Source: Amborella trichopoda (Eukaryota > Streptophyta > Magnoliopsida > Amborellales > Amborellaceae). From it: a DNA stretch of 64,000 nt. The notes beneath the pieces were generated by a model. That model was given only the letters and a program-made list of their open reading frames with translations. It was not told the DNA's origin and did no database searches. The stretch is taken from positions 2,647,839-2,711,838 of the forward strand of contig NW_006499827.1 of the NCBI RefSeq assembly GCF_000471905.2, given 5' to 3'. This document shows positions 46,394 through 57,129 of this stretch, one piece after another (the first letter of the stretch is position 1; the number at the start of each line of letters is the position of its first letter). The position numbers and the translations under genes are program-made.

Positions 46394-46730
46394 TTTTAGA
46401 ATAACAAAAGACGTACCGTGATCCACACGATTATTATACTAAAATTTATCGACACAAATATCTTCGCGGCATGATGAACCGACCGACAACGCGGTTCACT
46501 TCATCTTCTGGTGGTTGCCACGCTTCCCGCATCAACGTCCATCAACTGATTACTAAGCCGGAATGCTTAAACTACAAGTTTAGAATGATCACGCGGATGA
46601 TATTATACTTCCTGAAATAAAATAAATTATACAAAGCTTAAGATATCAAGAAAATAAAACATCTCAAAAAAATACTGTAAATACAGCTTGAAATATTAAG
46701 AACGTTAAATATCTCAACAAGATACTATGA

Positions 46731-47130
46731 GGAAAAAGTTTATATAAGTTTGCAACCTTAGAATGTAAAATTACATATGCACCTCAAAAATCCATCATAA
46801 AAGGTTTTTTTAATGTTGAAAAACCCTCTAATTTACCATCTCGACATCGAGATGTATGAATATGAAACCAAAAAAAAAAAGATTTTGAGTCCTGAAAATA
46901 GTGCATATTGCATCACATAATCTAGACCATTTATTTTCAAGATTTTCATATATTTATAGATCTACTTGATTTTAACCATTTTTGGAGTTTAAAATTTTAT
47001 AATTAGAGCTAAAAATGGATTTTCAGATAATCCTAATAATCTTTTACACTGAAGTTACATATTATGATAGAATTTGGAGGTGTGCCTTATTTGAATTGTT
47101 TATGGTTGCAACCTTACAGAAACCACACCC
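46731..47130 (+). mobile_element. MITE family 1 copy, 400 bp
   Basis: It begins GGAAAAAGTTTATATAAG and ends GGTTGCAACCTTACAG, AAACCACACCC. The flanks ATACTATGA (46722-46730) and ATACTACAA (47131-47139) agree at 7 of 9 positions. Confidence 0.8.
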
Positions 47131-47189
47131 ATACTACAAATATATATGCAATAAAAAAAAAATCTTTTAATATAGCGAAATAACAGACA

Positions 47190-47250
47190 ATGATTCGTGT
47201 AGTCGACCCCAAATAGTTGGAAAAAAAGCTCTAATGATGATGAAAAAAAA
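47190..47250 (+). mobile_element. RTE-LINE 3' tail
   Basis: GTAGTCGACCCCAAATAGTT, GGAAAAAAAGCTCTAATGAT and GATGA followed by an A-run. It matches 41935-41995. Confidence 0.5.
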
Positions 47251-47416
47251 AAACCCATAAATTTTACCTTCATAAAATTGTTCACATTAAAACCTTGAAA
47301 GAAAGCATTGATCCAAAATTCGACTGGTTCTAATTCAATGGGGACCAAATTTTGATTTTTTTTCAATTTGATTTGGGTGATTCTTGAGTTGAAGCAAACT
47401 ATCGATAAAAAGTGCA

Positions 47417-47421
47417 AAAAA

Positions 47422-47456
<35 letters not shown>

Positions 47457-47458
47457 AA
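47417..47458 (+). repeat. (AAAT)n microsatellite
   Basis: About ten AAAT units. Confidence 0.95.
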
Positions 47459-47479
47459 TTTTTTCGAACAAGATAAAGT

Positions 47480-47690
47480 ATACAATGAGACCATTTATCT
47501 TTGCTACTAGGTAGTCACAATTAATGTTGAACATTGAATGTGAAATTATATAAATACATTTATTCTATTGATCAAGCTCAAACTTCAAAAGTAATTTTTT
47601 TGAACTTTGTGACACACCCAAGCTATCAAATTTTATATGAGATGATTATAAATAATTGTGACCACTTTATATTATATATAATTCCTTTGG
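47480..47690. mobile_element. MITE family D, best-preserved copy
   Basis: The left end ACAATGAGACCATTTATCTT and AGTCACAATT is mirrored by AATAATTGTGACCACTTTAT on the right. The middle has AAGCTCAAACTTCAAAAG and CACACCCAAGCTATCAAAT. Confidence 0.55.
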
Positions 47691-47977
47691 AAAAAGGTAC
47701 ACTAGAGTAATTTTGATTTTATTTTTTTAGCTGTCAACGTGGTTGGCTACTTCCGGATCGGACAAATGAGTTTTTAAGTCCATAGAGCAAAAGGCAGAAA
47801 TTCTCCTGTCGCTATAGATTCGGAACACCGTTTGGGCAATTTGCAAGCAGAAAAGTCCATTGAATTGAAGTGTTCGGTGGGTGGATGGGAAGACCTTCTA
47901 GAAGGTAGGTCGGCTACATTTCTTACGCCCCCGTTCACCGAATTCTATCTTTCTTAAATATATTGTCATTTTTTTAT

Positions 47978-48389
47978 GAAAAAACTTTAAACAATCAAAT
48001 TAAGATGCACCTCAAAAAATAATTAGAATAGATTGGTTTGATGTTAAAAAATTTTCAAATCGATCATCTCGACTTCAAGATGTCAAAAAAAAATAGATTT
48101 CAATTTTGAAAAATAGTACATCTTGTCATCCATTCTCTTACCCATTAATTTTCAATATTTTTAAGTGTATGTAGATCTACTCAATCTACATTATTTTTTA
48201 AGCTTCAAATATTACAATTAGAGACAATAATATGGCCATAACAAAGATTTTTGCTACATAAAAATCATCTTTAGCCATAACAAAGATTTTTGCTACATAA
48301 AAAAAATATTATCTTTCAACGCTATTTAGAGTTGTGCCTTACTTTGATTGTTCAGAGCCTCAACCTTATACAAACCTACAAACCACACC
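47978..48389 (+). mobile_element. MITE family 1 copy with internal 37-bp duplication
   Basis: The body matches the family (GATGCACCTCAAAAAATAAT, CGACTTCAAGATG). The right end is CTCAACCTTATACAAACC, ACAAACCACACC. The flanks TTTTTTTAT and TATTTTTAT agree at 8 of 9 positions but are low in complexity. AGCCATAACAAAGATTTTTG plus CTACATAAAAA is duplicated at about 48235-48305. Confidence 0.7.
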
Positions 48390-48399
48390 TATTTTTATT

Positions 48400-49430
48400 T
48401 GAAGTCGAAACCCAAAGATACGTGAAAATTGAAAATAACGTTTGCTTCCTCATATTCTTTTTTTATGTTAAATTTCATTTTCTTGGGTCAAAGAGAAATG
48501 CGATCAAAACACATTGTCGTAGATTACCTAATAAAAATAAGGAAAATTGCAAAAGAATCAAAACATGGTGGGGTACAAATAAACATTTGTTATGAAACGA
48601 ACCCCACTACCACACGTCTTTTCCATTTACCAATCCATATGCTCAAAGGGCAACAAGTGGGTTCCAACCCCCATCCACAAATAAAAAAGTAATACGATAT
48701 TGCGTTTTTTTTAGGGTTACATCATGTTCTCTCTTTCACTATTCCCCAAACTTTGCTCACATTAATTATATTCATAAACTAACCATATATACAAAAAAAA
48801 AAAATCTCAAAATCACCCACACCCACAACTTCAAGCCTTGTGTTAGAGGGCCTTAGAGAGAGAGAGGACCAAATTCTAGAAAGAGAGAGGGAGGATCAAA
48901 ACCCTTTGTCCACTAGGGGTTCATTTCATTCATTTTGGAGGTTTGAATCTAAGGGATATGTCCTTATACCATGTAGAGAGAGAAAGAAGAGAGAGAGACA
49001 GAGCCTCAAGTTTCCCCACACTTAGTTTCAAAGCTTGCAATCCCATGCTCATGGTAGGACAAAGAGACCAAAGAGGAGTTTAGGCCCACGTATATTCTCT
49101 CATAAAAATCCCAATTCCAAAGTGTAAAATTGGACTATACGCCATGTAATTCCATATTTCTCTTTGTGGAGATGATCAAAATTTCCATTTCCATGCTCTA
49201 AACTTGGACATTAGGTCACAAAATAGTCCTCAAAATGATCCAACAGTCAATTTCCAACTCCAAATTCTACCGTGAAAATGGCTGGAATATTTTTCCGGCC
49301 ACCATAAAATATACCCGACTCTCGGAATCCGGCTGGCCTGGTTTATACCTTCATGAGAACAAAAAACCCACTCCCTAGTATTCAAATAGGCACATAAGCA
49401 TAGGTTAGAACCCTATATTAAATCGACCTA
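48400..49430. other. No gene recognised downstream of DnaJ copy 1
   Basis: AT-rich to 48830, then GA-rich (48845-49005). Short open frames show no domain. The last part may be 3' UTR of the DnaJ gene. Confidence 0.4.
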
Positions 49431-49457
49431 TTCTTTCTCGATCTGAAAAGGCCTTGT

Positions 49458-49898
49458 TCACCAACACTGGTCAGTCTCCCATGTCCTTCTAACTCGAAAA
49501 GAAGAGGTTTGAGGAGAGAGAGGTGAAGAATAGAATTGCCGGAAAACAAATTTCCGGTCGTAATCCGCTCTCTTTTGTGGATCTGAGAGAGTGGTGTATG
49601 CAGAATTGATTCTAATAAACGCATCGGTCGATGTATCCTTGGCGACGTCGGGGTGGCAAAGCCTCACCAACCGGCGATACGCCGCCTTGATCTCGGCTGT
49701 CGATGCCCCTGACGGAAGGCTGAGAACTTCGTAGAGAGAGGTCGTGCCGCCGGCCTTTAGGCAATCGCACGGAGATCTCTCGGCCGACGTGTATGTCGCC
49801 GAGATGCGCATGGGCCTTGATCTGCCGTTAATCCTGGGGGTGGACGGTGAAGGAAAGGAGAGGGATCTTGAGAAGGTAGGCAATGAAGAGTTGATCAT
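49458..49898 (-). CDS. Small chloroplast DnaJ protein, J11-like, copy 1
   Basis: A 146-residue single-exon protein. Residues 1-45 are rich in Ser, Pro and Arg with few acidic residues, as expected for a chloroplast transit peptide. The J domain runs from about 53 to 116 (SLYEVLSLPSGAS...YDRKF), with the HPD signature at 82-84 (LCHPDVA) that stimulates Hsp70 ATPase. Helix III reads INSAYTTLSDPQKRADYDRK, with consensus Tyr101 and Arg110 in place. It ends WETDQCW, a C terminus known from plant DnaJ11. There is no Gly/Phe or zinc region, so it is a type III J protein, probably a stromal Hsp70 co-chaperone. The ATG lies in GCCACCATG. A paralogue in the same orientation lies 8.2 kb away. Confidence 0.93.
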   Translation of the reverse strand: MINSSLPTFSRSLSFPSPSTPRINGRSRPMRISATYTSAERSPCDCLKAGGTTSLYEVLSLPSGASTAEIKAAYRRLVRLCHPDVAKDTSTDAFIRINSAYTTLSDPQKRADYDRKFVFRQFYSSPLSPQTSSFRVRRTWETDQCW

Positions 49899-49940
49899 GG
49901 TGGCTTAAGTGTGGTTATGAGGAAGGAGGGAAGCTTGTAC

Positions 49941-49950
49941 TCTTATATAG
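49941..49950 (-). promoter_or_regulatory. TATA box of DnaJ copy 1
   Basis: CTATATAAGA on the minus strand, about 45 bp before the ATG, implies a very short leader. The corresponding position of copy 2 reads CTTTATATCA, a poorer match. Confidence 0.6.
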
Positions 49951-50870
49951 AGAGGAGGAGGTCTTAACTAGAGTTATGGTGGTGGGGTTAGAGTTAGATA
50001 TCATTTGAGGTGCTTATCCACTGGGGCTCTGAGTGAGATGGTTGCCATTTCCTCAATTTTTGTTGGAGATTGTGCGTCTCTTTATTTTATTTTATATTAC
50101 ATGGATGAAGTTTTTATAGGGCCCGGGTTTTACGAAAAAAAGAATAGAGCAAAGTATTTTTGGCACCAGAAATTGTTGTGACGGCTCTAAAATCAATTTT
50201 TAACGTTGCTAATGAAATTTAAAACTAAAAAAATAATACAGATTTTATGATTCTATGAATGTTTTTTTTAAAAAGCAAAATGGATGGCTAATGTAATTTG
50301 TTATAATTTACACTATTTTTAGAGTTTGAAATCCTTTTTTGTTTTTAAAACTATAATGTTCAAGTCAAGATTATCAATGTCAAGTTTGTCAATGCTTGAA
50401 TTGTAATTTTAGGCTTTACTTATTTTGATAGGCCTACAGCCCTATCAAACCATTTTTCTTATTTTATTTAAAAACATCTATAATTTCTATATAAAAAAAT
50501 ACATGCTTTACTTCATTTTGAAAATATCTCATTTTTTCTTCTCTTTATTCATTTGGAAACTTCCAAGAACTTCTTTACAAATAATACATGCTTTACTTCA
50601 TTTTGAAAATACCTCACTTTTTCTTTTTGGGTAATTGAAATATCTCACTTTATTGGTTGATTAAGTTGTCAAGTGTCCTTTTTAACTTATTTTTCCTTCC
50701 ATTTTTTTCCTAATAAATGGAAACTAGATTTTTGTTTGTATTTAATGCCTAGCGATTGACATTGATTTGGTGCCAATGAGCCACTTCATATTGATGTAGT
50801 TTGTTTTTTTAAATAAACGGAAAGCTTTCTATGAGCCACTTCATATTGCTTTAGTTTTCTTTTTAAATAA
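49951..50870 (-). repeat. DnaJ upstream segment A, promoter-distal part
   Basis: It aligns with segment B (58620-59386) and segment C (59387-60650): shared GTCTCTTTATTTTAT, GGCTCTAAAATCAATTTT, TTTGAAATCCTTTTTT, CAATGCTTGAATTGTAA and TACATGCTTTACTTCATTTT. It continues after MITE family 2 at 51877-52115. Relative to B, A and C share an extra stretch ending in TTTTTGGGTAATT at 50615-50635. Confidence 0.8.
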
Positions 50871-50885
50871 GGGGAAAGCTTTTAT
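50777..50885 (+). repeat. 54-bp tandem duplication at the MITE border
   Basis: ATGAGCCACTTCATATTG and TTTAAATAA(A/G)(C/G)GGAAAGCTTT occur twice. The unit contains the first bases of the MITE family 2 end, so the duplication happened after insertion. Confidence 0.7.
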
Positions 50886-51876
50886 GTTCCCCCTACAACA
50901 TGGAAGTTCTATGTTCCCCTTACCATCCAGCCGTCTATTTTTTAGCCACTCATTATTTGATCTGAGATCCGATGTCTCAAAGTATTTTATTTTTAATTTT
51001 TTTAATACAATTTTTTTAATATGAAATTTGGTATGTGCTATCTTCTCATTGGAGCGCACCNNNNNNNNNNNNNNNNNNNNNNNNNNNNNNNNNNNNNNNN
51101 NNNNNNNNNNNNNNNNNNNNNNNNNNNNNNNNNNNNNNNNNNNNNNNNNNNNNNNNNNNNNNNNNNNNNNNNNNNNNNNNNNNNNNNNNNNNNNNNNNNN
51201 NNNNNNNNNNNNNNNNNNNNNNNNNNNNNNNNNNNNNNNNNNNNNNNNNNNNNNNNNNNNNNNNNNNNNNNNNNNNNNNNNNNNNNNNNNNNNNNNNNNN
51301 NNNNNNNNNNNNNNNNNNNNNNNNNNNNNNNNNNNNNNNNNNNNNNNNNNNNNNNNNNNNNNNNNNNNNNNNNNNNNNNNNNNNNNNNNNNNNNNNNNNN
51401 NNNNNNNNNNNNNNNNNNNNNNNNNNNNNNNNNNNNNNNNNNNNNNNNNNNNNNNNNNNNNNNNNNNNNNNNNNNNNNNNNNNNNNNNNNNNNNNNNNNN
51501 NNNNNNNNNNNNNNNNNNNNNNNNNNNNNNNNNNNNNNNNNNNNNNNNNNNNNNNNNNNNNNNNNNNNNNNNNNNNNNNNNNNNNNNNNNNNNNNNNNNN
51601 NNNNNNNNNNNNNNNNNNNNNNNNNAGAGGTATTTTGGTAATTTTATTTTATTGAAAATATTTTTTTTATATTTTTCATTAGTGCGAGTTTAATATATGA
51701 ATGGATGTCCAAAATTTGGTGTCAAAACAATTAATAGAAAAAAACTTAAAAATAAGACAATGTAGAGATGTGACATTATGATTGAGGCAATCTTAGCCCT
51801 CTATTAAAAAATGGACGGTTGGATAAGGGGAAACATAGAACTTCTATGTTGTAGGGGAAACATAAAAAGCTTTCCC
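50872..51876. mobile_element. MITE family 2, large copy with gap
   Basis: The ends GGGAAAGCTTTTATGTTCCC, TTACCATCCAGCCGTC on the left and GGACGGTTGGATAAGGGG, CATAAAAAGCTTTCCC on the right are inverted. Segment C has the same flanking DNA without it (TTTCCCTTTGAATAAACCCC at about 60636), so C is an empty site. Flanks TTAAATAAG and TTCAACAAA agree only partly. The interior is mostly N. Confidence 0.75.
51061..51625. other. Assembly gap (565 N)
   Basis: It interrupts the interior of a MITE family 2 copy. Open frames that run through the N are artefacts. Confidence 0.99.
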
Positions 51877-52115
51877 TTCAACAAAACCCCAAAAATTGGT
51901 TTGGCCTACCAAGTCAATATTTAGGTTTCATCAAACAGTGTCATCCACCTCATTAATGATGATTGGTGTTTAAATTGAGAAAATGCTTGCTTTCCATAGT
52001 TTAATCGCGTTTAATTGGAAAATCAACATAGGATTACTCAAAGGAATCAAGAAAGATTGGTAGTGTAGATAATAGACCCACCATATGTCATGTCTACCAA
52101 GTACCAAGAAAGGGA
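51877..52115 (-). repeat. DnaJ upstream segment A, far part
   Basis: ACCCCAAAAATTGGTTTGGC, CTACCAAGTCAATATTTAG and GGAATCAAGAAAGATTGGTA align with 60650-60860 of segment C. The duplicated unit ends near AAGTACC in both. Confidence 0.8.
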
Positions 52116-52129
52116 TTTAGAGGTTGGAT

Positions 52130-52260
52130 CTTAACCGATGGCAATGGGCGCCGTGGCCTGAACCGGCCATAAAAAGTCAAAGCCTGGTCCACAAAATGTG
52201 GCTAGAGGGTTGGGTTTGGGCCAAGCCATCCCGGCCCAGCCCTTCGCTTACTTTTTCATC
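52130..52260 (+). mobile_element. Possible hAT-type fragment (GGCAATGGG end)
   Basis: GATGGCAATGGGCGCCGTGG and GGCC/GGGCC-rich sequence recall the TAAGGGTGGCAATGGG element at 28753. It follows segment A at the point where the related fragment at 60870 follows segment C. Homology is weak. Confidence 0.3.
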
Positions 52261-52509
52261 TTTTTGGTTTTCTTTTTTTTTAAAAAAAATATTATTAGTG
52301 GTAGAATATTTACAAAGTTCATTTTAGAGGGTAATCTTAATTTTTTTCAATACAAAAAAATAGAACAACAAATCAAATTAAATGAAGGGAATAGTCGTTA
52401 CCTCTGCTTTATGTTGCAATTTTGAAGTTCACGATTCGAATATCTTTCCATATTAACATTCAAACATTTTTAAAGAAAGGAGAGAAAGAAAAGGAAGTTA
52501 GTTAGAGAG

Positions 52510-52587
52510 AGGGAATGTACACTATGAGACTACTTATCTTTTTTAGAAAGAGGCCACAATGGTTACAAGCTATTAGCTGTCAAATTG
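52510..52587. mobile_element. MITE family D, left part, split by copia
   Basis: ACTATGAGACTACTTATCTT and GGCCACAATGGTTACAAGC correspond to the left end of family D. The right part continues at 55443-55590 (GTGATTTAAAATCTGATCG, ATAATTGTGACCTTCTTAT) after the copia insertion. Confidence 0.6.
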
Positions 52588-52714
52588 TGTTAAAATATGA
52601 AAGTCATATCTTCATTACGGACAAAACGTCCCACTTATAAATGTACAAGATAAAAGATAGATACAAATAACCCTTAAACCCATGATTGAAGGGATCGAAA
52701 TCAAATCGTCAATA
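52588..52714 (-). repeat. 3' LTR, 127 bp
   Basis: It is bounded by AATTG on the low side and by the CCCCCCC polypurine complement on the high side (minus strand GAGGGGGGGGT). On the plus strand it begins TGTTAAAA and ends CGTCAATA, so the termini are nearly inverted. The last 21 bases match 55422-55442 with one difference. Confidence 0.8.
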
Positions 52715-52722
52715 CCCCCCCC

Positions 52723-55420
52723 TCAAGATGGTGCGTGAAGATACGTAATGCCTAGCTTGGACAACAATAAGTGCAACTGCACACATCCAAGGGGCTTAGT
52801 GAAGATATCTGCAATTTGAAATCGTGATGGAAAATAAGAAGTGGAGATGAGGCTGATTTGTATCTTTTCTTGGATAAGATGGCAGTCTAATTCTATGTGT
52901 TCGGTATGTTCATGGAAGACTGGATTAACTGCAATATGAAAAGCAACTTGATTATCACAATGGAGATACATAGGCTGAGAGTGAAAAACTTCAAGATCAA
53001 CAAAAATAAACTTAAGCCATGTCAATTCACAAGAAGAGGTTGTCATAGACTGATACTCAGCCTCGGCCGAAGAGGGTGCCACAATGTTTTGCTTCTTAGT
53101 GCACTAAGAGATTGGACTTGCGCCTAAAAAAGGTAATATACCCCATAGTAGAAAGACTAATCATAGGACAACTTGCCCAATTTGAGTTAGAGTAGGCCGT
53201 GATCTTTAAGTCACCTGCAGATAGAAGCAAAATATCATACCTTGGAGTGACCTTCAAATATCGTAAAACTCGTTGAGTGGCATCAAGATGGGGCTTGAGA
53301 AGTGTCTACAAGAATTGGCTAAGCTCATGCACGGAGTAAGTGATATCAGGGCGTGTAATCGTCAAATAGATGAGTCCTCCCACAAGACGTCTATAAGCAC
53401 TAGGGTCGTCTAAAATGACTCCATCATCCACCTTTAACTGAAGATTTTGCTCCATTGGGAATCGAATAGATTTGGATCTAAGAAAACCAGTTTCTTTCAA
53501 AGTTTCTAAGATATATTTTCGTTGGCTAAGGACGATGCCCTTTGCTGAGCGGCCAACCTCGATACCAAGAAAATATTTGAGCTGACCCAAATCCATGATG
53601 TAAAATTTCATAACTAGGTACGCTTTCAAATGATTAATTGAGTGGGTATCATTGCCAGTAACAATGACATTGCCCACATAAATAAGTACAGCGATAAAGT
53701 GGTGACCATTAGAGTGTTAACATAGAATCAACAATGGATTGCTTGAAACCGGCTGCCTTGAGAGTGGTGGAGAAGTTGTCAAACCATTGATGAGATGCCC
53801 ATTTGAGGCTATATAAAGATTTACGAAGTCGACAAACGAGGTTCTCCCCCTTTCGAGTATAACCAGATGGAAGACTCATGTAGACTTCCTCATGTAAGTC
53901 TCCATACATGAAGGCGTTGTTGACATCTAGTTGGTGTAAAGGCCAAATCCTTACAGAGGCATTGGCAAGTAAACATCACACGATAACTAGCTTGGCAATG
54001 GGCATAAAGTCTTGTGATAATCGAGTCTTGCAGTTTGGATATACCATTTGGCAACCAAACATGTATTGTATCTTTCTATGGATCCATCAGCACAAATCTT
54101 ATAAACCCATTTGCAGCCAATGGGTCGAATGCTTTCCAGGTTGTAAGGACTATATGGTTCAGGTGTTGTTCTCTTCAAGAGCATGAAGTTCTACAGCCAT
54201 GGCATCTCTCCAATGAGGATGCTGGATGGCCTATTTAATATTAGAAGGTTCATTATGAGAAAAGATAGTAGTAAAAAAAGCTTGATGAGGATAGAATAAA
54301 CATCATCGAAAAGGTAGGGGGCAATAGGGTAGGGTTTACCTAGGGCAACAAGCCCTAAAGAAGAGTGTTTGGAAGTGTGAGATGAGAAAGTAGGCACGTT
54401 GTCTCGGACTGAACTACAAACATAGTCATTAAGATATGTTGGTTTGTGAGAGGTTCGTCGGGAGCATCATATGGAAGGCGGTGAGCTATTGAGGGATGAT
54501 GGTGAGGGGGTAGGTAAAGGAATACCATTATCGGTTGGTTGTTGGTCATCAGAGGGAGATGGATAAGAGTATGTAGGGAGTGTGATTTGTGTTAATGGAG
54601 ATGGCTGGTGTCTAGGTAGAATGAGATCATCAATAATTTCATCATATTGGATATCAGGGATAAAGTAGGGAGCATTAGTGATAGATGGCAAAGTGGTTTG
54701 AAAATGGAAAATATTTTCATGGAATATCACATCCCTGCTAGTAAATTTTTTTTTAGAATTAAGATTATACACCCAGTAGCCTCGTTGTCCAAGTAGGTAA
54801 CCAACAAAAATACAACGTTTTGCTCGAGGGTCAAAGTTGCGTCTTTGAATGTCATTGTTATGGGTATAACATAGACATTTGAAAATACGAAGGTGGTCAT
54901 ATTTGGATTTGCATCGAATGAGCATTTTATGCAGAATTTTTCTAGAAAAGACACCAGTATGTAGTTGTTAAAACACATTCTCCCCAAAAAGTAATTGGTA
55001 AATTAGAATGGAAACGCAAGGAACATGCTACATCCAAAAGTAGCGGTGCTTGCGTTCCACAATACTATTTTACTGTGAGGTGTGTACACAAGTTTGTTGG
55101 TGTAATATGCATTGCTCAAGAAAAAGAGTTTGCATGGAATTAGAAAAGAAGTCAATGCCATTAACTATTCTAACTTGTTTGACATGACAATAGAACTCAG
55201 TTCTAACCATGGCAAGAAAGTTCATCATAAAAAGATATGTTTTAGATTTGAATTTCATTAAGTATGCCCAAGTACATCTAGAGAAATCATCCACAACCGT
55301 AAGAAAATAATAAGCACCTGAATGAGAAGGGGATGGATAACCTCCCTAAATGTCATAGTGAGTAAGTTCAAAAGGAAAAGAGCATTTATTCAAACTTGGG
55401 TCCTCTAACTTTGAATTTGA
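52723..55420 (-). pseudogene. Copia pol remnant (integrase, RT, RNase H)
   Basis: Frames in order on the minus strand: 55420-55070 integrase core; 54925-54467 integrase C terminus and Ser/Pro-rich linker; 54184-53987 and 53909-53709 RT fingers; 53677-53306 RT palm and thumb; 53082-52723 RNase H with CDNQVAFHIAVNPVFHEHTE and DIFTKPL. The product would be inactive. Confidence 0.85.
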
Positions 55421-55589
55421 AATCAAAATCAAATCGTCAATAAATTGGATGGCTTGAAGTATGTCACAAAGTTCAAAAAAATTCTATTTAAAGTTTGAAT
55501 CTAGTCGGTGAAACACTAACCACTGTGATTTAAAATCTGATCGACACAAATAATTGTGACCTTCTTATATGGAAAGTACTTTATCTTGT

Positions 55590-55811
55590 TCTTTTCCTCA
55601 AATTTGGGAATAAGAAAGGGAAACTACACTTGTACTAGTTCCACTCTTAACAAGAACCACCATCTCCAACGTTTTTGTACCATTTGAACTTTTTGTACTC
55701 ATGTATGCCGTTTCACTTCCTATTCTGATATAAGACCTCCAACTTTTTGAACGATTGGGATTTTTTTTTACAGTTTCATTGCACAGGTAGATAAGATCCT
55801 CGCACATATGG
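55590..55811. other. Unassigned
   Basis: It lies between the split MITE and the hAT-type MITE. I see no signature. Confidence 0.4.
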
Positions 55812-55819
55812 GTTATTGC

Positions 55820-56163
55820 CAATAATTTAAAAAACGGATAAGTAACGAGGATCGGGCATTGCAAAAATCAGTCTGGATCAATGAATCGGTAATCTAAATC
55901 ATCGTTTTATAATGTGGAAAAAATAGTAAACTGACAAGTGCAAAAATAGTGAACTGGCTAAGAAATGGTTCGGATCGGTGAATCGGCATTTTATTCTAAC
56001 AAAATGGCATTTTTATTATAGCAAAACAACATTTTATTGTAGCAAATCATCGGTTCTCTTTTAGACCTGAACGATTTCCTATATATTGACAGAATCGGCA
56101 CGGGGTGACATTCTCAGGGCGAATCAGGCGATTCCGTGCTGACCCAACTTTTTTAAATCACTG
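55820..56163. mobile_element. hAT-type MITE, 344 bp, related to the 31-kb hAT
   Basis: CAATAATTTAAAAAACGGAT on the left and the inverse CAGTGATTTAAAAAAGTTGG on the right. Flanks GTTATTGC (55812-55819) and GTTTTTAC (56164-56171) agree at 6 of 8. About 80 bp of its left end (AGTAACGAGGATCGGGCATT) aligns with the sequence at 31139, so it is probably a deletion derivative of that family. Confidence 0.75.
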
Positions 56164-56297
56164 GTTTTTACTTTTTATCGTTTGAATTGGAGCGTAAACA
56201 TGGAACTTTAAGAGGCCCACCATCTCTAGAAATTTGAAGTATTTATAGAGAAATGGTATCGACAACTTATGCCAATTAGGCGAAGCACATTGACAAT

Positions 56298-56504
56298 TAG
56301 GAAAGGGGTTGGGTCATGGTGTTAGCACCCTCATACCTAGTTACCAAGTTGTGGTTTTCAATACTGCTGGCACCACCCACTAATACCTTCAAACACGTTA
56401 ACTCCTTAATCTATAAGAAAATCTTCAAACACGTTAACTCCTTAATCTATAAGAAAAAACGGGTAGGGGTCTATCTTCCCCATTGAATTACCTAAAAAAA
56501 AAAA
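56298..56504 (+). mobile_element. SINE with 14-bp target duplication
   Basis: AGCACATTGACAAT (56284-56297) and AGCACATTGATAAT (56505-56518) flank it, with 13 of 14 identical. It ends CCATTGAATTACCT then an A-run. The head has GGTCATGGTGTTAGCACC (possible A box) and GTGGTTTTCAATACTGC (possible B box). A 35-bp piece with TCTTCAAACACGTTAACTCC is duplicated inside. Length, tail and long duplication fit a tRNA-derived SINE. Confidence 0.8.
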
Positions 56505-56685
56505 GCACATTGATAATGTGGAGTGTTAAGTATCATTCTACAATACTAATTGAGTTCATTTATTTATGCCCTATTTGAAGGTCCATTTATTCAGAATTAG
56601 GTCTTTTCGTTTCCCCCATTTAGTCAGAATTAAGTTTGTTTTGTCCCCTGCGTAAAAGGAAGCATTTTTCATTGACTCAGGCCCC

Positions 56686-57112
56686 ATTTGGATCTCCGGA
56701 AAAAATCTTGGAAAAAAAATATTGCCTGTAAAATATATTTTTAGCTAAAAATATCTCATATAGAATAGGTTTTTGCCATTGGGATAGTATCTAGATGTCA
56801 ACAGGGAAGATTATCTTCTATCAGGAAATGGGGTCAAATGTAAGCAATCTCTAGAGAGGAAAACATGGTAGAGATAAATAGAGGTGAGAAGAGATTACCC
56901 TTTTTCGTCTTGGCCCAACGGGCTATATGCTTGTTTTAATTTATGGCAAAAAACAATCTTCCTCCAGTTGATTTCTGGCAGAAAAAACAATTTATGGCAA
57001 ATTGATTTCTGGCAGAAAATCATTTCCGCTCTCAATTTTAAATCCAAACAGCAAAAATAGGCAGAAAACTATTTTCGGATAATTTTTTTTCCATAGATCC
57101 AAACAAACCCGC
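56686..57112. mobile_element. MITE with GGATC-containing inverted ends
   Basis: GCCCCATTTGGATCTCCGGA on the left against the inverse GGTTTGTTTGGATCTATGGA on the right. The inside has ATTTCTGGCAGAAAA duplicated. No convincing target duplication was found, so the superfamily is open. Confidence 0.55.
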
Positions 57113-57129
57113 ACTGCTCGAGAGCCTTT

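Larger units (their letters stand above)
52588..55442 (-). mobile_element. Internally deleted Ty1/copia element with 5-bp TSD
   Basis: AATTG flanks both sides (52583-52587 and 55443-55447). On the minus strand: a 5' LTR reduced to about 21 bp (55442-55422), then directly integrase core (SHSGAYYFLTVVDDFSRCTW), integrase C terminus (FDPRAKRCIFVGYLLGQRGY), RT ([51 protein letters not shown]), RNase H (APSSAEAEYQSMT), a polypurine tract and the 3' LTR. The RT catalytic site reads YVGN and not YVDD. Gag, protease and most of the 5' LTR are gone, and stops and frameshifts break pol. Confidence 0.88.

Noticed and set aside
47100..47534. 144-codon minus-strand frame with hydrophobic runs
   Set aside because: It spans the end of a MITE, a LINE tail and an (AAAT)n microsatellite; the hydrophobic residues come from AT-rich repeats.
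51021..51693. Three overlapping frames of more than 200 codons
   Set aside because: They consist almost entirely of N from the assembly gap.
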